A program made the position numbers and the translations under genes. A DNA stretch of 35,590 nt from Kordia sp. (lineage in GTDB: Bacteria; Bacteroidota; Bacteroidia; Flavobacteriales; Flavobacteriaceae), in assembly GCA_002733415.1 (NCBI GenBank), contig NVVR01000031.1, forward strand, positions 1-35,590, written 5' to 3'. Positions within the stretch are counted from its first letter, which is position 1, and each line of letters begins with the position of its first letter. Below are positions 17,477-26,307 of the stretch, one piece after another. The notes beneath the pieces are model-generated. The model was not told where the DNA came from. It ran no database searches and was given only the letters and a program-made list of their open reading frames with translations.

Positions 17477-20400
17477 TTACCTTTTCAAAGAGAAATGTGC
17501 TTTATACTCTTTTTGAGTGCTATTATTACCTTCAATATAGATGATTTTAAACCAGTAATCAGATGCAGGTACTTGGCTTCCATTAAATGTACCATCCCAA
17601 CCAGCTCCATTTGAATCTAATTGAGCTAACAATTTACCGAATCTATTAAATATATATACTTGAAAAATCGGAATTCCCTCTTGACTAATAATTGTCCAAG
17701 TATCATTAATACCATCACCGTTTGGTGTGAAGAAATGTGGGTAATCAATAATAGTCACTTCTATATATTTTTTCCAACAGCTTTTACCGTCAGATATCGT
17801 AATTGTATGAAGCCCTGGTGATACATTACTAAATGTTCCGTTTATTGTTGCTTCAGCTCCATCTAAACTGTACCAAAATACGATTCCTGGAATAGTTGAT
17901 GTTGCTGTTGCTACTATTTGATGTGAATCAGCAAACACTAGTGTAGTCGCATTTGCGTCAAATCCATCAGGTGTTCCTGACACTTCAATAGTAACTGCAG
18001 GTGATATGTTAATACAATCAAAGTCCATAGGTCCTGAAACTGTTACCGTATAATCCCCAGGTTCAGTAACTGAATATATATGAGTTGTTGCTCCAGGTAT
18101 TACTGCTCCATTCAACATCCATTGGTAATCATATGAATCAACTGCTTCTGGACCTGCTGTTGCTGTCAACACAGGTAAACTTCTATTTGTTAATGGCACT
18201 CCGTTTACATCTATGCACATCACTTCTTTACTAGCTAACACAGTTACTTGTGGTACTGGCACATATAGTTGGAAAGCAACAACTGTAGCACAGTCTGTAC
18301 CAACTGCAGTAACTCCTGTCCCATCATTAATCACACCTACATAAATTGTTTGTGGATTTGAAATGTTATTATACGTTGCTGGGTTTTGAATAGCATTTTC
18401 CCCAGCTACTGCATCATCCTCCGTGATGTAATACGCTACAGATACCCCAAGTTCATTGTTAATAATTGCCGTTTCCCATTGAGTGATGTCAAATGTTGCA
18501 ATTTGCTCAGAAATATCTCCTGATCCATCAACATTTCCATCGCACTCTTCCATCACTCCATTGTTTCCTAAAGTAGCAATAATTTCAGTATTGGTCAATG
18601 GTGTTGGGTTTGGACTTACTGCTAATTTTAAAACCTTAACTACTGAACAATTTGCTTCATTTACAAACTCAACAAATATATCTTGTGGATTAGCTGTGTT
18701 TTGATAAGTTTCTAAATCGGCATCTTGTATTGGATTACTATAAATTCCAGTTAATAGATCCAGCTCTTGGTAATATGTAATCACCAATCCGTCAGTACTA
18801 GCAATCATATGTGGCAATTGACTTGGTAAGTCAAATGTTTGAATCTGAACCATAGCCCCAAAAAAATCATCATCACATAATACATAATCAAAATAATCAT
18901 TTGCATCTGGTAGGCTATCTACTTTTAAAATAATTTCTTTTACCGTCTCACAACCATTACCATTGTTGTCTATATTAAAACTACTAACTACACTTACATA
19001 AATTGTTTGTGGGTTACTAATATTAGGATATGCTCCTGGATTTTGTATTTGATTTGTTAGTCCAGCATCCTCATAATAGGCAACATCATAATCTGAAGGT
19101 GTTGTGCCAACATCTATATTTACTAATAAAATATTGTTTTGGCTTGATAATAAATCAAAAATTACAAAGCCATCATTTACTACATCGTAATCATCACATA
19201 ATGGATAAGTTAATGTTCCGTTTGGTAATACAGGACTTCTTAGTACATGTAACTTAACAGCCACTATGGTAGTACAATCTACATTTGGGATTGATAATTC
19301 TGCGAAAATTGTTTGAGTTGCAGGATTGTTATCTCCATCATTATTAGTGATTACATTTTCATATAATACTGAAGTATCTATAGCATCAATTCCTAAATCA
19401 GCTTCAGCTTCAGTTTCGAAAAACGTAACTGTAACCGTAGATAAACCACCAGTAAGATCAAATACAATAGTGTTTAAATCAAAATACCCTATATTATCAT
19501 TATCCGTATCACAATAAATTAATGGATTGGTAAATGGATATGATTGGGGGGCAGTTACTACTTCTAGTGTTATTTCCATAGTATTAACACATCCTGTTAA
19601 CATATCTACAATACGAACACCAATAATTTGATTTACTGAAGTAACATTAATATACTCTCCAGCAGCATTTAAAATAAGGTCAGTATTTGCTTCCGCAAAA
19701 TCTTTAGTTAAGTGATACGTAACTGTATAGTTGTTAGCTCCGATAATTAAAGCTGTTTGGTCATCAAAATGATCAAATACAGTTAAACCATCTGTAGTAT
19801 CCGAATCTGTATCACACTCTTTATAATTCTCTAAATTTAAAGGAAGTATTGGTAATGGATTAACTTTTAGTTCAAATGAACCTGTAGTAAAACAAGTTAC
19901 ATTATTATTGTTACTAATAGTGTAGTATATTATTTGTGTAAACGGCGCTACGTTTGTAGTTGTAGAAGTAAATGTACTAGTACCAGTAATTGCATTGGCA
20001 ACAGTATTTGCTGTTGCATCAGCTTCAACTAAGTAAAAAGTAACGGTAGCCACATTGGCTGCATTGATGACAGTACCAAGTATAGTTGGTATTTGTGCAT
20101 CTAAATTAAACACTTCAAACATATCGTCTGGTGTATTGTCGTCACAAAGCGTAATGTTTAAATCAGCACTTGGTACAGCAGTAGTGTAAATAGCATCTCT
20201 AGAAATCAAGAAATTAGTTTCTGAGCTACAAGTATTGTTTATGTTATTACTAACGGTAGCAAATATTTGTTGTGAAAAAGCAGGAAAAGGGATGTCCAAT
20301 ACATAAGCTGTTGGGGTTGCAATTGGCATATTTACCGCAGGACTAACAGTGTCATCTACCCAATGGAAATTAACGGTATATAAAGCAGGGTCTAAACCGC

Positions 20401-22357
20401 CTAATATAACAGTGTTTTGTGTAGTTAAATCAAACGTTTCTTCTCCAAAAATATCTCCAGTAGCAGCATCTTCATCATCACATTCTCTCATTTCTATTGG
20501 TTGAACAGCTACAGGAATTAAATCGATAATAACTTCAAAAGTAGTACTTGCAGTACAAGTTGTGTTTAAGTCGTTAGAAATAGTTACACCAATTGTTGTA
20601 GTACCACTTACATATGCAGTAGGGTTGGCTATTAATATAGGTGCAGCAGGATTTGTGTTATCAAAGTAACTCACACTTACATCAGTTAATAACTGACCGT
20701 TTAGTATTTCTGTTTCAAATTGAGTTAAATCAAAAGTTTCTTGGTTTACACCATTTGTTAAGTCATCACACATGCGTATGATTGGGTTTGCAGGTTGTGT
20801 AGCCGTTGGTACAGTATCCACAATTACATTAAAAGAACTTGTGGCAAAACAAAAAGCAGGGTCAGCTGTAAGGATTACTCTTGCAAATAATTCAGTTGAT
20901 ACACCAACATATGGCGGGGTAATAGGAGCATTTCCATTATCAGCATCTGCTTGATTAGCATGATAACTAACAGAATATAAAGCTGGAGCTTGACCATTTA
21001 ATAAAACAGTACTGTTATTATTAATGGTATCAATAGCAAAACTAGCTGTTCCGTTTCCGGTATCACAAGCACGAATATCGGGTACAGTTGCAATAGTAGT
21101 ATCAGGTAAAAAAGTTATGGTTGCTGAATCTACGGTATCACAAGCACCACCAGATAAAGGCAAAGTTGCAACTAATTGATAGGTACCACTTATATTGGTA
21201 GTTAATTGTGCGTTATTCTCAACTTGAGGAAATAATGGTGGCTCCATAGGGATAAAAGTAGTCGTTCCTGGAGCTTTGTAATACCATTTGTAGGTAACCT
21301 CACCAGCTAAACCAGGAAGATTCATAGTACCATCAATAGTTATAGACTGACCTCCACCTTGACAAACCGGTTGAACATCACCAACTTCAACACCATTAAT
21401 AGTTAATACTGGAGCAGTTGTAAAACTGTTGGCAGCTAAAAACACAGCAGAATCTAACGATGAATCACCTCTATCTGCAACTACTAATTTTAAATGATAT
21501 GTTTGTCCTGCAACTACAGGTGATTGCGCAGTAAGTTTTACAGTTCTTGCATTGAAATTTATTGGGGATCCAGTAGCATTAGCACCAGTATAAGACACAT
21601 ATAGTGTTTCATTAGATAGCGCAGGTGTACAGCCAGGGTTATTATATATAGTACCAGCACTTACTGGTATGTTAGTCCCTGGTATTAAAGCAATGTTTTT
21701 ACCTCCATGAGCAAATTGAGTTCCATTAGTTTTTAAATCAGGTGTAATGCCAGGTCCAGAAATAATAAAAGCAAAACCATCTTGAAAACTAGAACCTGGG
21801 CATTCATTTGTGCCAGAATCCCACTCTTCAGAAGAAAAAAGATAATCAAAAGAAATATTATCAGTTAACGGTACAAAATCGAACTCCATTACTGTAGCGT
21901 CATTTGTATCTAGATTGTCTCCAAAACGATCGTCTAAAATTTCTTTCATATCTGCATCACCAATCCAGGAATTGTTTCCAGGAGCAGTGGTTATAGCCCC
22001 ATTTTGGTCATGTGTCAAAGATCCTAAGCCGCTTATTGTATTATTACCATCTGAAGGATTAGGGCCTTCAGCAGTAATTGAATTACCAGTACTTAAAATG
22101 ATACCTTCCTCAAAAGGAAAGTTTGGATTAGTGTTTATAAAATACCCAAAACTTTTCTGATTACTATTACTAACATTATTACAGTAACGATAAGTAATAT
22201 TTGTTCCGTTTGAACAATTGTCAGTTAATGTTCCGTTGATTAAATCTGGAATAATTTCATTAGATTGAGGAGAACCTGTAGGGTTAACGTCTATAGACTG
22301 AGAAAATGATAATTGTACTATAAATAGTGCTATTAAGGAGATTATTTTTTTGAACAT
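17477..22357 (-). CDS. Giant secreted repeat protein with T9SS type B sorting domain
   Basis: 1,626 residues from the ATG at 22357; an ATG seven codons earlier exists, but MFKKIISLIALFIVQLSFSQ is a standard signal peptide. Parts: a choice-of-anchor L domain (about 60-310; FGYFINTNPNFPFEEGI, FDYLFSSEEWDSGT), an Ig-like domain (about 318-420), nine divergent repeats of about 95-115 residues (about 425-1370) each opening with a Cys-Asp-Asp/Thr/Gly motif and containing FDL and a closing Cys, two Ig/PKD-like domains, and a CHU_C / gliding-motility-associated C-terminal domain (FFTPNGDGINDTW ... GWDGTFNG ... YWFKI). That last domain directs export by the type IX system. Likely a cell-surface or released adhesin; no enzymatic domain is visible. 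The repeats are acidic with many Asp and Asn, suggesting calcium binding, which is an inference. Confidence 0.9.
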   Translation of the reverse strand: MFKKIISLIALFIVQLSFSQSIDVNPTGSPQSNEIIPDLINGTLTDNCSNGTNITYRYCNNVSNSNQKSFGYFINTNPNFPFEEGIILSTGNSITAEGPNPSDGNNTISGLGSLTHDQNGAITTAPGNNSWIGDADMKEILDDRFGDNLDTNDATVMEFDFVPLTDNISFDYLFSSEEWDSGTNECPGSSFQDGFAFIISGPGITPDLKTNGTQFAHGGKNIALIPGTNIPVSAGTIYNNPGCTPALSNETLYVSYTGANATGSPINFNARTVKLTAQSPVVAGQTYHLKLVVADRGDSSLDSAVFLAANSFTTAPVLTINGVEVGDVQPVCQGGGQSITIDGTMNLPGLAGEVTYKWYYKAPGTTTFIPMEPPLFPQVENNAQLTTNISGTYQLVATLPLSGGACDTVDSATITFLPDTTIATVPDIRACDTGNGTASFAIDTINNNSTVLLNGQAPALYSVSYHANQADADNGNAPITPPYVGVSTELFARVILTADPAFCFATSSFNVIVDTVPTATQPANPIIRMCDDLTNGVNQETFDLTQFETEILNGQLLTDVSVSYFDNTNPAAPILIANPTAYVSGTTTIGVTISNDLNTTCTASTTFEVIIDLIPVAVQPIEMRECDDEDAATGDIFGEETFDLTTQNTVILGGLDPALYTVNFHWVDDTVSPAVNMPIATPTAYVLDIPFPAFSQQIFATVSNNINNTCSSETNFLISRDAIYTTAVPSADLNITLCDDNTPDDMFEVFNLDAQIPTILGTVINAANVATVTFYLVEADATANTVANAITGTSTFTSTTTNVAPFTQIIYYTISNNNNVTCFTTGSFELKVNPLPILPLNLENYKECDTDSDTTDGLTVFDHFDDQTALIIGANNYTVTYHLTKDFAEANTDLILNAAGEYINVTSVNQIIGVRIVDMLTGCVNTMEITLEVVTAPQSYPFTNPLIYCDTDNDNIGYFDLNTIVFDLTGGLSTVTVTFFETEAEADLGIDAIDTSVLYENVITNNDGDNNPATQTIFAELSIPNVDCTTIVAVKLHVLRSPVLPNGTLTYPLCDDYDVVNDGFVIFDLLSSQNNILLVNIDVGTTPSDYDVAYYEDAGLTNQIQNPGAYPNISNPQTIYVSVVSSFNIDNNGNGCETVKEIILKVDSLPDANDYFDYVLCDDDFFGAMVQIQTFDLPSQLPHMIASTDGLVITYYQELDLLTGIYSNPIQDADLETYQNTANPQDIFVEFVNEANCSVVKVLKLAVSPNPTPLTNTEIIATLGNNGVMEECDGNVDGSGDISEQIATFDITQWETAIINNELGVSVAYYITEDDAVAGENAIQNPATYNNISNPQTIYVGVINDGTGVTAVGTDCATVVAFQLYVPVPQVTVLASKEVMCIDVNGVPLTNRSLPVLTATAGPEAVDSYDYQWMLNGAVIPGATTHIYSVTEPGDYTVTVSGPMDFDCINISPAVTIEVSGTPDGFDANATTLVFADSHQIVATATSTIPGIVFWYSLDGAEATINGTFSNVSPGLHTITISDGKSCWKKYIEVTIIDYPHFFTPNGDGINDTWTIISQEGIPIFQVYIFNRFGKLLAQLDSNGAGWDGTFNGSQVPASDYWFKIIYIEGNNSTQKEYKAHFSLKR
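18240..21090 (-). repeat. Nine divergent in-gene repeats of about 300 bp
   Basis: These encode the repeat block of the T9SS cargo protein. Unit openings, in protein order: RACDTGNG, RMCDDLTN, RECDDEDA, TLCDDNTP, KECDTDSD, IYCDTDND, PLCDDYDV, VLCDDDFF, EECDGNVD. Most units also share a central N-P-x-x-Y or similar turn and a closing Cys. The copies differ strongly in DNA, so they are old or diversified. Confidence 0.75.
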
Positions 22358-22480
22358 GCGCTTATCTGGTTTTGTCATTACTGTATTATAACAGTTGGCA
22401 AGGTAAATACCCTACCTTTAAATGCAAAAAAAACCGATAAATCACACGTTTTTCACCTTTGATGTGATTTTATATGAAAT

Positions 22481-22512
22481 AAGCACTGACTACTAGTGTG
22501 TAATCAGTGCTT
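22481..22512 (-). terminator. Hairpin terminator after the ABC permease gene
   Basis: AAGCACTGA pairs with TCAGTGCTT (9 bp) around a 14-base loop. On the minus strand the following ATTTCATATAAAA is only weakly T-rich. On the plus strand it is followed by ATTTTTG, so it may work in both directions. Confidence 0.5.
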
Positions 22513-22539
22513 ATTTTTGTGATTTAAAAAGACCTTGTG

Positions 22540-23376
22540 TTATAAATCTCTCTTCAATAACAATCTATATGATCCATAAATAAATAGGAATGTCCATATT
22601 ATTACGATGACTATTTCATACCAGTGTACTGCATAGTCATAGCTTAAGCTTTCTCCTACTTGGTTGGCTACAGCTTTTACTGCAGATAGGCGAGAAATAG
22701 GTTCGTTTATTAAGTTACTCATTGCGCGGAATGGAAAAAAACTTAAAATAGTATCTGGTATAGTACTCTCTTTACCGGTATTCCAGAAGATTAAACCGTA
22801 AATAATCCATTCAATAAAATTCCAAATCACTAAAAACCCAAGTGCAAAAGCAGATCGTTTGATAAGCATACCAATAAATAAACAAAATGAAAAGAAACCA
22901 ATATGTTTTACAAAATAGGCAAGTATGAATTCTAAGTCAGAAAAAATGATTCCAAATTCTGTATAGTTAGAATATACAAGTCCTAATATTAATGAGATTA
23001 GGAAAACAAATACAGTAGAGAGAATAGAAAACAAAACGACCATTAAAAATTTAGAATAAATAAATTCTTTTTTGCTTAGTCCATCAATTAAATTTTGTTT
23101 TAAGGTACGGTTACTATATTCATTAGCTATCATAGATATAATAATAATTGCTAAAAACAACTTAAAAAAGGAAGCTACAAAGGCATTGAAATGCCATATG
23201 TATGGAAAATTAAAGATTCCTTGCTCTGCTAAATAGAATTTAATAGGACCAATATCAAATTTTATTGCTGCAACTAATGCTATTGAGGTTAGTAGAAAAA
23301 AGTAAGCAAGTATCAAAAACCTACTCAGTTTATTTAACCATAATTTTTGAAATTCTATTTGTAGTAAACGTTTCAT
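22540..23376 (-). CDS. ABC-2 type transporter permease
   Basis: 278 residues with about six membrane helices: one near residues 20-38, one at about 60-82, a pair at about 110-130 and 150-170, one near 175-195 and a last one at about 247-265. The N-terminus MKRLLQIEFQKLW and the phrase NEYSNRTLKQNLIDGLSKKEF are typical of ABC-2 permeases that partner a stand-alone ATPase. The substrate is unknown; relatives handle bacteriocins, lantibiotics, lipids or drugs. It lies 139 bases downstream of the ATPase gene on the same strand. That gap holds a degenerate palindromic repeat. Confidence 0.85.
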   Translation of the reverse strand: MKRLLQIEFQKLWLNKLSRFLILAYFFLLTSIALVAAIKFDIGPIKFYLAEQGIFNFPYIWHFNAFVASFFKLFLAIIIISMIANEYSNRTLKQNLIDGLSKKEFIYSKFLMVVLFSILSTVFVFLISLILGLVYSNYTEFGIIFSDLEFILAYFVKHIGFFSFCLFIGMLIKRSAFALGFLVIWNFIEWIIYGLIFWNTGKESTIPDTILSFFPFRAMSNLINEPISRLSAVKAVANQVGESLSYDYAVHWYEIVIVIIWTFLFIYGSYRLLLKRDL

Positions 23377-23427
23377 TTTTTTTAATTTATAACAGATAAT
23401 ATTAAAAATATATTTGATGATTTATTA

Positions 23428-23489
23428 TGTGACTTCTCGATACAAAATATTTTTTATTGTTTTTCAAATATTCCACTCGAAGTAACACT
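23428..23489. repeat. Flavobacterial palindromic intergenic repeat (degenerate)
   Basis: GTGACTTCTCGATAC at the left faces TCGAAGTAACAC at the right, with A/T-rich half-complementary arms between (ACAAAATATTTTTT, TTTTTCAAATATT). The minus-strand reading (TTACTTCGAGTG ... GTATCGAGAAGT) resembles palindromic elements seen in many flavobacterial intergenic regions. It lies inside the ABC operon. Confidence 0.55.
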
Positions 23490-23515
23490 GCTAATTGAAT
23501 AGCTCATTATGTTGT

Positions 23516-24418
23516 TTATACTTGTTTTTTTGTAAGTTTTAAAAATTGGTTTTCTAAGCTTTCTTTTCTTTTGACTAAATGTGATAGGAAAATTCCCTTC
23601 TCTACTAATATTTTGCTTAATTCCTCAGGACTTAATTCTTCATTTAAAATGGCAACTATTTTCCCTTCCTCTTCTTTAATAGTTCCAAATGCTTGATGTG
23701 TGTTTAGAAAAGCTAGTAATTCGCTTTTTTTAGTAGTGTTTAACTCAAAATATCCTTTTGAGGCTATTAATTCATCAACTCTTCCTTCGTAAATTTTCAC
23801 TCCGTTACGAAGTATAACTGCATGAGAACACACTTTTTCTACTTCATCTAATAAATGAGAAGCTAATAAAATGGTCGTTCCTTTAGCTGCGATTTCGGTA
23901 ATTAGTTCGCGTATTTGATGGATTCCTTGTGGGTCTAAGCCATTTGTAGGTTCATCTAATATTAATATTTCCGGATCATTTAATAGGGCAGAAGCTATTG
24001 CTAAACGTTGTTTCATCCCTAATGAGAACGCTCTGAATTTACTATCCTTCCGGTCAATTAAACCTACCAATTCTAGCTTTTCAATTATAGCTGTTGTTGG
24101 TATCCCTTTTATTTTGCAAACAAGCTTTAAGTTGTCGTAAGCTGACATGTATGGGTAAAAATTTGGATGCTCAATAATGGCTCCAACTCTTTTTAGCGCA
24201 TCGTGTGTACTTATAGTGTTGTTGAACCAAGAGAACTCACCAGAACTTTTGTTTACAACATTTAAAACGATACCTAATGTTGTGGATTTCCCACTACCAT
24301 TAGGGCCTAGGATTCCGTAAACATTTCCTTTTTCTATGGTGAAAGATAAATTGTTTACCGCCTGAAGTGAACCGTAGTTTTTGTTCAGGTTTTTGATTGT
24401 TAAAATTGTTTCGGACAT
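23516..24418 (-). CDS. ABC transporter ATP-binding protein
   Basis: 300 residues. Walker A is GPNGSGKST (38-46), the signature motif is FSLGMKQRL (131-139), and Walker B is ILILDEPTNGLD (151-162) with the catalytic Glu156; the D-loop and the switch His (LLASHLLDEVE) follow. Residues from about 215 on form the short accessory domain common in BcrA/CcmA-type exporter ATPases (PEELSKILVEKGIFLSHL). It powers the downstream ABC-2 permease. It is divergent from the tandem sRNA genes, whose first promoter lies about 95 bases from its start codon. Confidence 0.92.
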   Translation of the reverse strand: MSETILTIKNLNKNYGSLQAVNNLSFTIEKGNVYGILGPNGSGKSTTLGIVLNVVNKSSGEFSWFNNTISTHDALKRVGAIIEHPNFYPYMSAYDNLKLVCKIKGIPTTAIIEKLELVGLIDRKDSKFRAFSLGMKQRLAIASALLNDPEILILDEPTNGLDPQGIHQIRELITEIAAKGTTILLASHLLDEVEKVCSHAVILRNGVKIYEGRVDELIASKGYFELNTTKKSELLAFLNTHQAFGTIKEEEGKIVAILNEELSPEELSKILVEKGIFLSHLVKRKESLENQFLKLTKKQV

Positions 24419-24512
24419 ATTATTGATTGATTATAAATACAAGACGCATTAAGTGGAATTTTGTTACAATTTTTACTATTTTAATATGAATCTTTAATTT
24501 TCTTGAAAAATA

Positions 24513-24543
24513 TTTGGAGGACAGGATAAAATTGGTATATTTG
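24513..24543 (+). promoter_or_regulatory. Promoter of tandem sRNA gene 1
   Basis: TTTG (24513-24516), 19 bases, TATATTTG (24536-24543): a perfect match to the Bacteroidota promoter. No protein-coding start follows on this strand. Confidence 0.75.
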
Positions 24544-24549
24544 AAATAT

Positions 24550-24665
24550 AATTACGACAATTTACTGTGAGGACATTAGCTACAGCCCCATAAGCTTATC
24601 TAAAGAGAGTAGTATAAATATGTAACTTATAAAAAAAGCATCTTAAGTATTTAGGGTGCTTTTTC
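24550..24665 (+). ncRNA. Tandem small RNA, copy 1
   Basis: Predicted transcript of about 115 bases between a perfect promoter and an intrinsic terminator. Shared with copy 2: CTGTGAGGA at 24565, ATTAGCT, AGCCCC, then CTAAAGAGAGTAGT (a CTA/TAG mini-hairpin with loop AAGAGAG), TGTAAC, TATAAAAAAA and the terminator. I see no start codon with a plausible reading frame. The nearest downstream gene is on the other strand and convergent, so this is not a leader. I cannot tie it to a known family; Rfam Flavo-1 and 6S-Flavo should be compared. Exact ends are estimates from promoter and terminator positions. Confidence 0.7.
24631..24664 (+). terminator. Terminator of sRNA copy 1
   Basis: GCATCTTAA (24638-24646) pairs with TTAGGGTGC (24651-24659) through several G-U pairs, with A-run and T-run flanks. 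The stem differs from that of copy 2 while the position is kept. Confidence 0.8.
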
Positions 24666-24782
24666 AGTTTAATCCCCTAGGTTTTGCTTAATCGAAAAAT
24701 AACATTGCTAAATAACGATTAACACGCTGATTTCTAGCGAGTTACGACATATTCATGAGCGGTATTTCAACAGGTTATTTTG

Positions 24783-24809
24783 TTTTTAATCGAATTATTT
24801 GATTAAAAA
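24783..24809. promoter_or_regulatory. Palindrome just upstream of the second sRNA promoter
   Basis: TTTTTAATCGAA, TTA, TTTGATTAAAAA: a 12-bp inverted repeat with one G-T mispair and a 3-base centre, ending 12 bases before the -33 TTTG. Copy 1 has no equivalent. A regulator-binding site is possible. The rest of 24666-24821 shows no gene. Confidence 0.4.
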
Positions 24810-24821
24810 TGATGTAAACGC

Positions 24822-24852
24822 TTTGTATTCAGGTAATTTGTGTTTATCTTTA
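24822..24852 (+). promoter_or_regulatory. Promoter of tandem sRNA gene 2
   Basis: TTTG (24822-24825), 19 bases, TATCTTTA (24845-24852). The spacing is identical to copy 1; the -7 element has one mismatch (A for the final G). Confidence 0.65.
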
Positions 24853-24858
24853 TGTAAT

Positions 24859-24977
24859 AATTACACATAATACATCTGTGAGGATATTAGCTTAAGCCCC
24901 GATGTCTTACTAAAGAGAGTAGTTGTATTTTGTAACCTATAAAAAAAGGCATCCTGATTTATTCGGATGCCTTTTTG
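24859..24977 (+). ncRNA. Tandem small RNA, copy 2
   Basis: Predicted transcript of about 119 bases, related to copy 1. CTGTGAGGA begins at 24876, 31 bases from the -7 element (29 in copy 1). ATTAGCT, AGCCCC, ACTAAAGAGAGTAGT and TGTAACCTATAAAAAAA follow in the same order. The middle segments differ (for example GATGTCTT against ATAAGCTTAT) and the mini-hairpin gains an A-T pair. The lower terminator arm is a perfect 12-bp stem. The two copies look like an old duplication kept under selection for the shared blocks. The convergent nucleoid-associated gene ends 57 bases downstream. Function unknown. Confidence 0.72.
24943..24976 (+). terminator. Terminator of sRNA copy 2
   Basis: AAAAAGGCATCC pairs perfectly with GGATGCCTTTTT around a short A/T-rich loop. 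Confidence 0.9.
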
Positions 24978-25033
24978 GCTTTTGATACTTAAAGTTGTGT
25001 AATTAATAACTAAAGTAACAAGTCATTTGTTAT

Positions 25034-26092
25034 CTAGCTTTTTTGTTCTTTATTGAAATAGACTAAGTAGTAATACATTTGTTTTTCTTCATCCCATCCT
25101 TTTTCAACAAATTTTTCTGCAGATTCAGGGTTTATAAAGTCCATTTTAATTTGAATATTAGTATCTAAACTAATTACGTTTTTCATCTTTTTTCTAGAAG
25201 CAGTAACTGCTGTGTTTGAAATAGGGAATTCAGTTAAATCTTCTACGCTAAATTTTTGTCCTTTTTCTTCTTTATAATGTTTGAATTCCGGAATCAAATC
25301 AGGGTTATCAACAACACTATTTAAGAAGCTAGTTTCTTCAAAATTATCGTTCTTGGCAAAATAATCCATTGAACGGTTCATGAACATTACTTCTTCTTTT
25401 TTGTCTTCCGCAGGGAAAACAACATCTTTAGCAAAACTCTGACATAATTGCAAGTACTTTTTAGTCATGAAATTATCATCAGCTAAGGCATCAACTCCTA
25501 AAAATTGTTCTAACCAATATTTGGTGTCGTATTTATTCGAGTCAGCGGAAAGAATCTTAAAACCGCTTTCTTGATCAATATTAAAAATAATACAGCCTTT
25601 ATCTAACTTCTTAAGGTTGACTCCTTGTTGTAAAATTGCATTTAAACTTTCGTCTTGTTCTTTGAATTGTAAAAAATCGTGTTGTAATTCACTTTTGAAT
25701 ATTCCAATACCATCTACTTTTTGGTTGTCAATAACCAAGTTATTTAAATACGTCACATATACTTCACCACTTTTAATATGCGGATGCATTGATTGGTCGT
25801 ATAAATGAGTAGTGATTTTTTGTGAAGCTTCATGTATGGAGCTCGGATTCAGGAATACTTCTGTGACAATTTTGTGTAATTCATTAAACTCTAAATCTAC
25901 TTCGTTGGCAAACTGAAAGTAATTTTCTTCTTTTTCTCTAAAAGGCTTAAAGAAAAAATCTTTTAATAAGGGCATTAGTTCATCATCCAATTGATATGGT
26001 GTTTTTGATAAAAATGCTCCTTCAGTTTTACTTTTGTTACCAACTCTATGAATTGATAAGCTTTCTATGTTAGTTTGGTATAAGTTAATCAT
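25034..26092 (-). CDS. Nucleoid-associated protein (NA37/YejK-like)
   Basis: 352 residues. The N-terminus (INLYQTNIESLSIHRVGNKS, then EGAFLSKTPYQLDDELMPLL) and the internal GIFKSELQHDFLQF, followed by a long charged segment, match the NA37 family to which E. coli YejK/NdpA belongs. The family binds the nucleoid, but its precise role is unclear. Bacteroidota members are common and stand alone, as here. There is no signal peptide or membrane helix. It converges with the sRNA genes. The 215-base region upstream (26093-26307) contains a short CCCATAGTGGG inverted repeat and a flavobacterial repeat remnant, but no clear promoter. Confidence 0.82.
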   Translation of the reverse strand: MINLYQTNIESLSIHRVGNKSKTEGAFLSKTPYQLDDELMPLLKDFFFKPFREKEENYFQFANEVDLEFNELHKIVTEVFLNPSSIHEASQKITTHLYDQSMHPHIKSGEVYVTYLNNLVIDNQKVDGIGIFKSELQHDFLQFKEQDESLNAILQQGVNLKKLDKGCIIFNIDQESGFKILSADSNKYDTKYWLEQFLGVDALADDNFMTKKYLQLCQSFAKDVVFPAEDKKEEVMFMNRSMDYFAKNDNFEETSFLNSVVDNPDLIPEFKHYKEEKGQKFSVEDLTEFPISNTAVTASRKKMKNVISLDTNIQIKMDFINPESAEKFVEKGWDEEKQMYYYLVYFNKEQKS

Positions 26093-26210
26093 CTGTATTG
26101 GTTTAAAATGTAAAACAGACCCATAGTGGGCTTATTATTTTAATAGTCTCATGCGTAGTTGTTATACTACATATTTACGATGAGTTGAAATTATATTAAT
26201 GATTACTTTT

Positions 26211-26245
26211 GTGCGATTTCTCCTTTCGTTGAAATGACTTCTCAA
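26211..26245. repeat. Flavobacterial intergenic repeat remnant
   Basis: The minus strand reads GAAGTCATTTCAACGAAAGG and then AGAAATCGCAC, close to the GTCATTTCGACGAAGGAGAA-type element widespread between flavobacterial genes. It is degenerate and single. Confidence 0.5.
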
Positions 26246-26307
26246 GATATAAGTGGTTAAACTTCTAACTTTTTGGTGTTAAAATGGATGTTATAAATAT
26301 ATAGGAT

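Noticed and set aside
18483..22160. Plus-strand open frames opposite the T9SS cargo gene
   Set aside because: They are shadows of the repeat-rich coding strand, with no motifs.
24550..24980. Riboswitch or attenuator explanation for the tandem RNA elements
   Set aside because: No plus-strand gene follows either element; the downstream gene is convergent.
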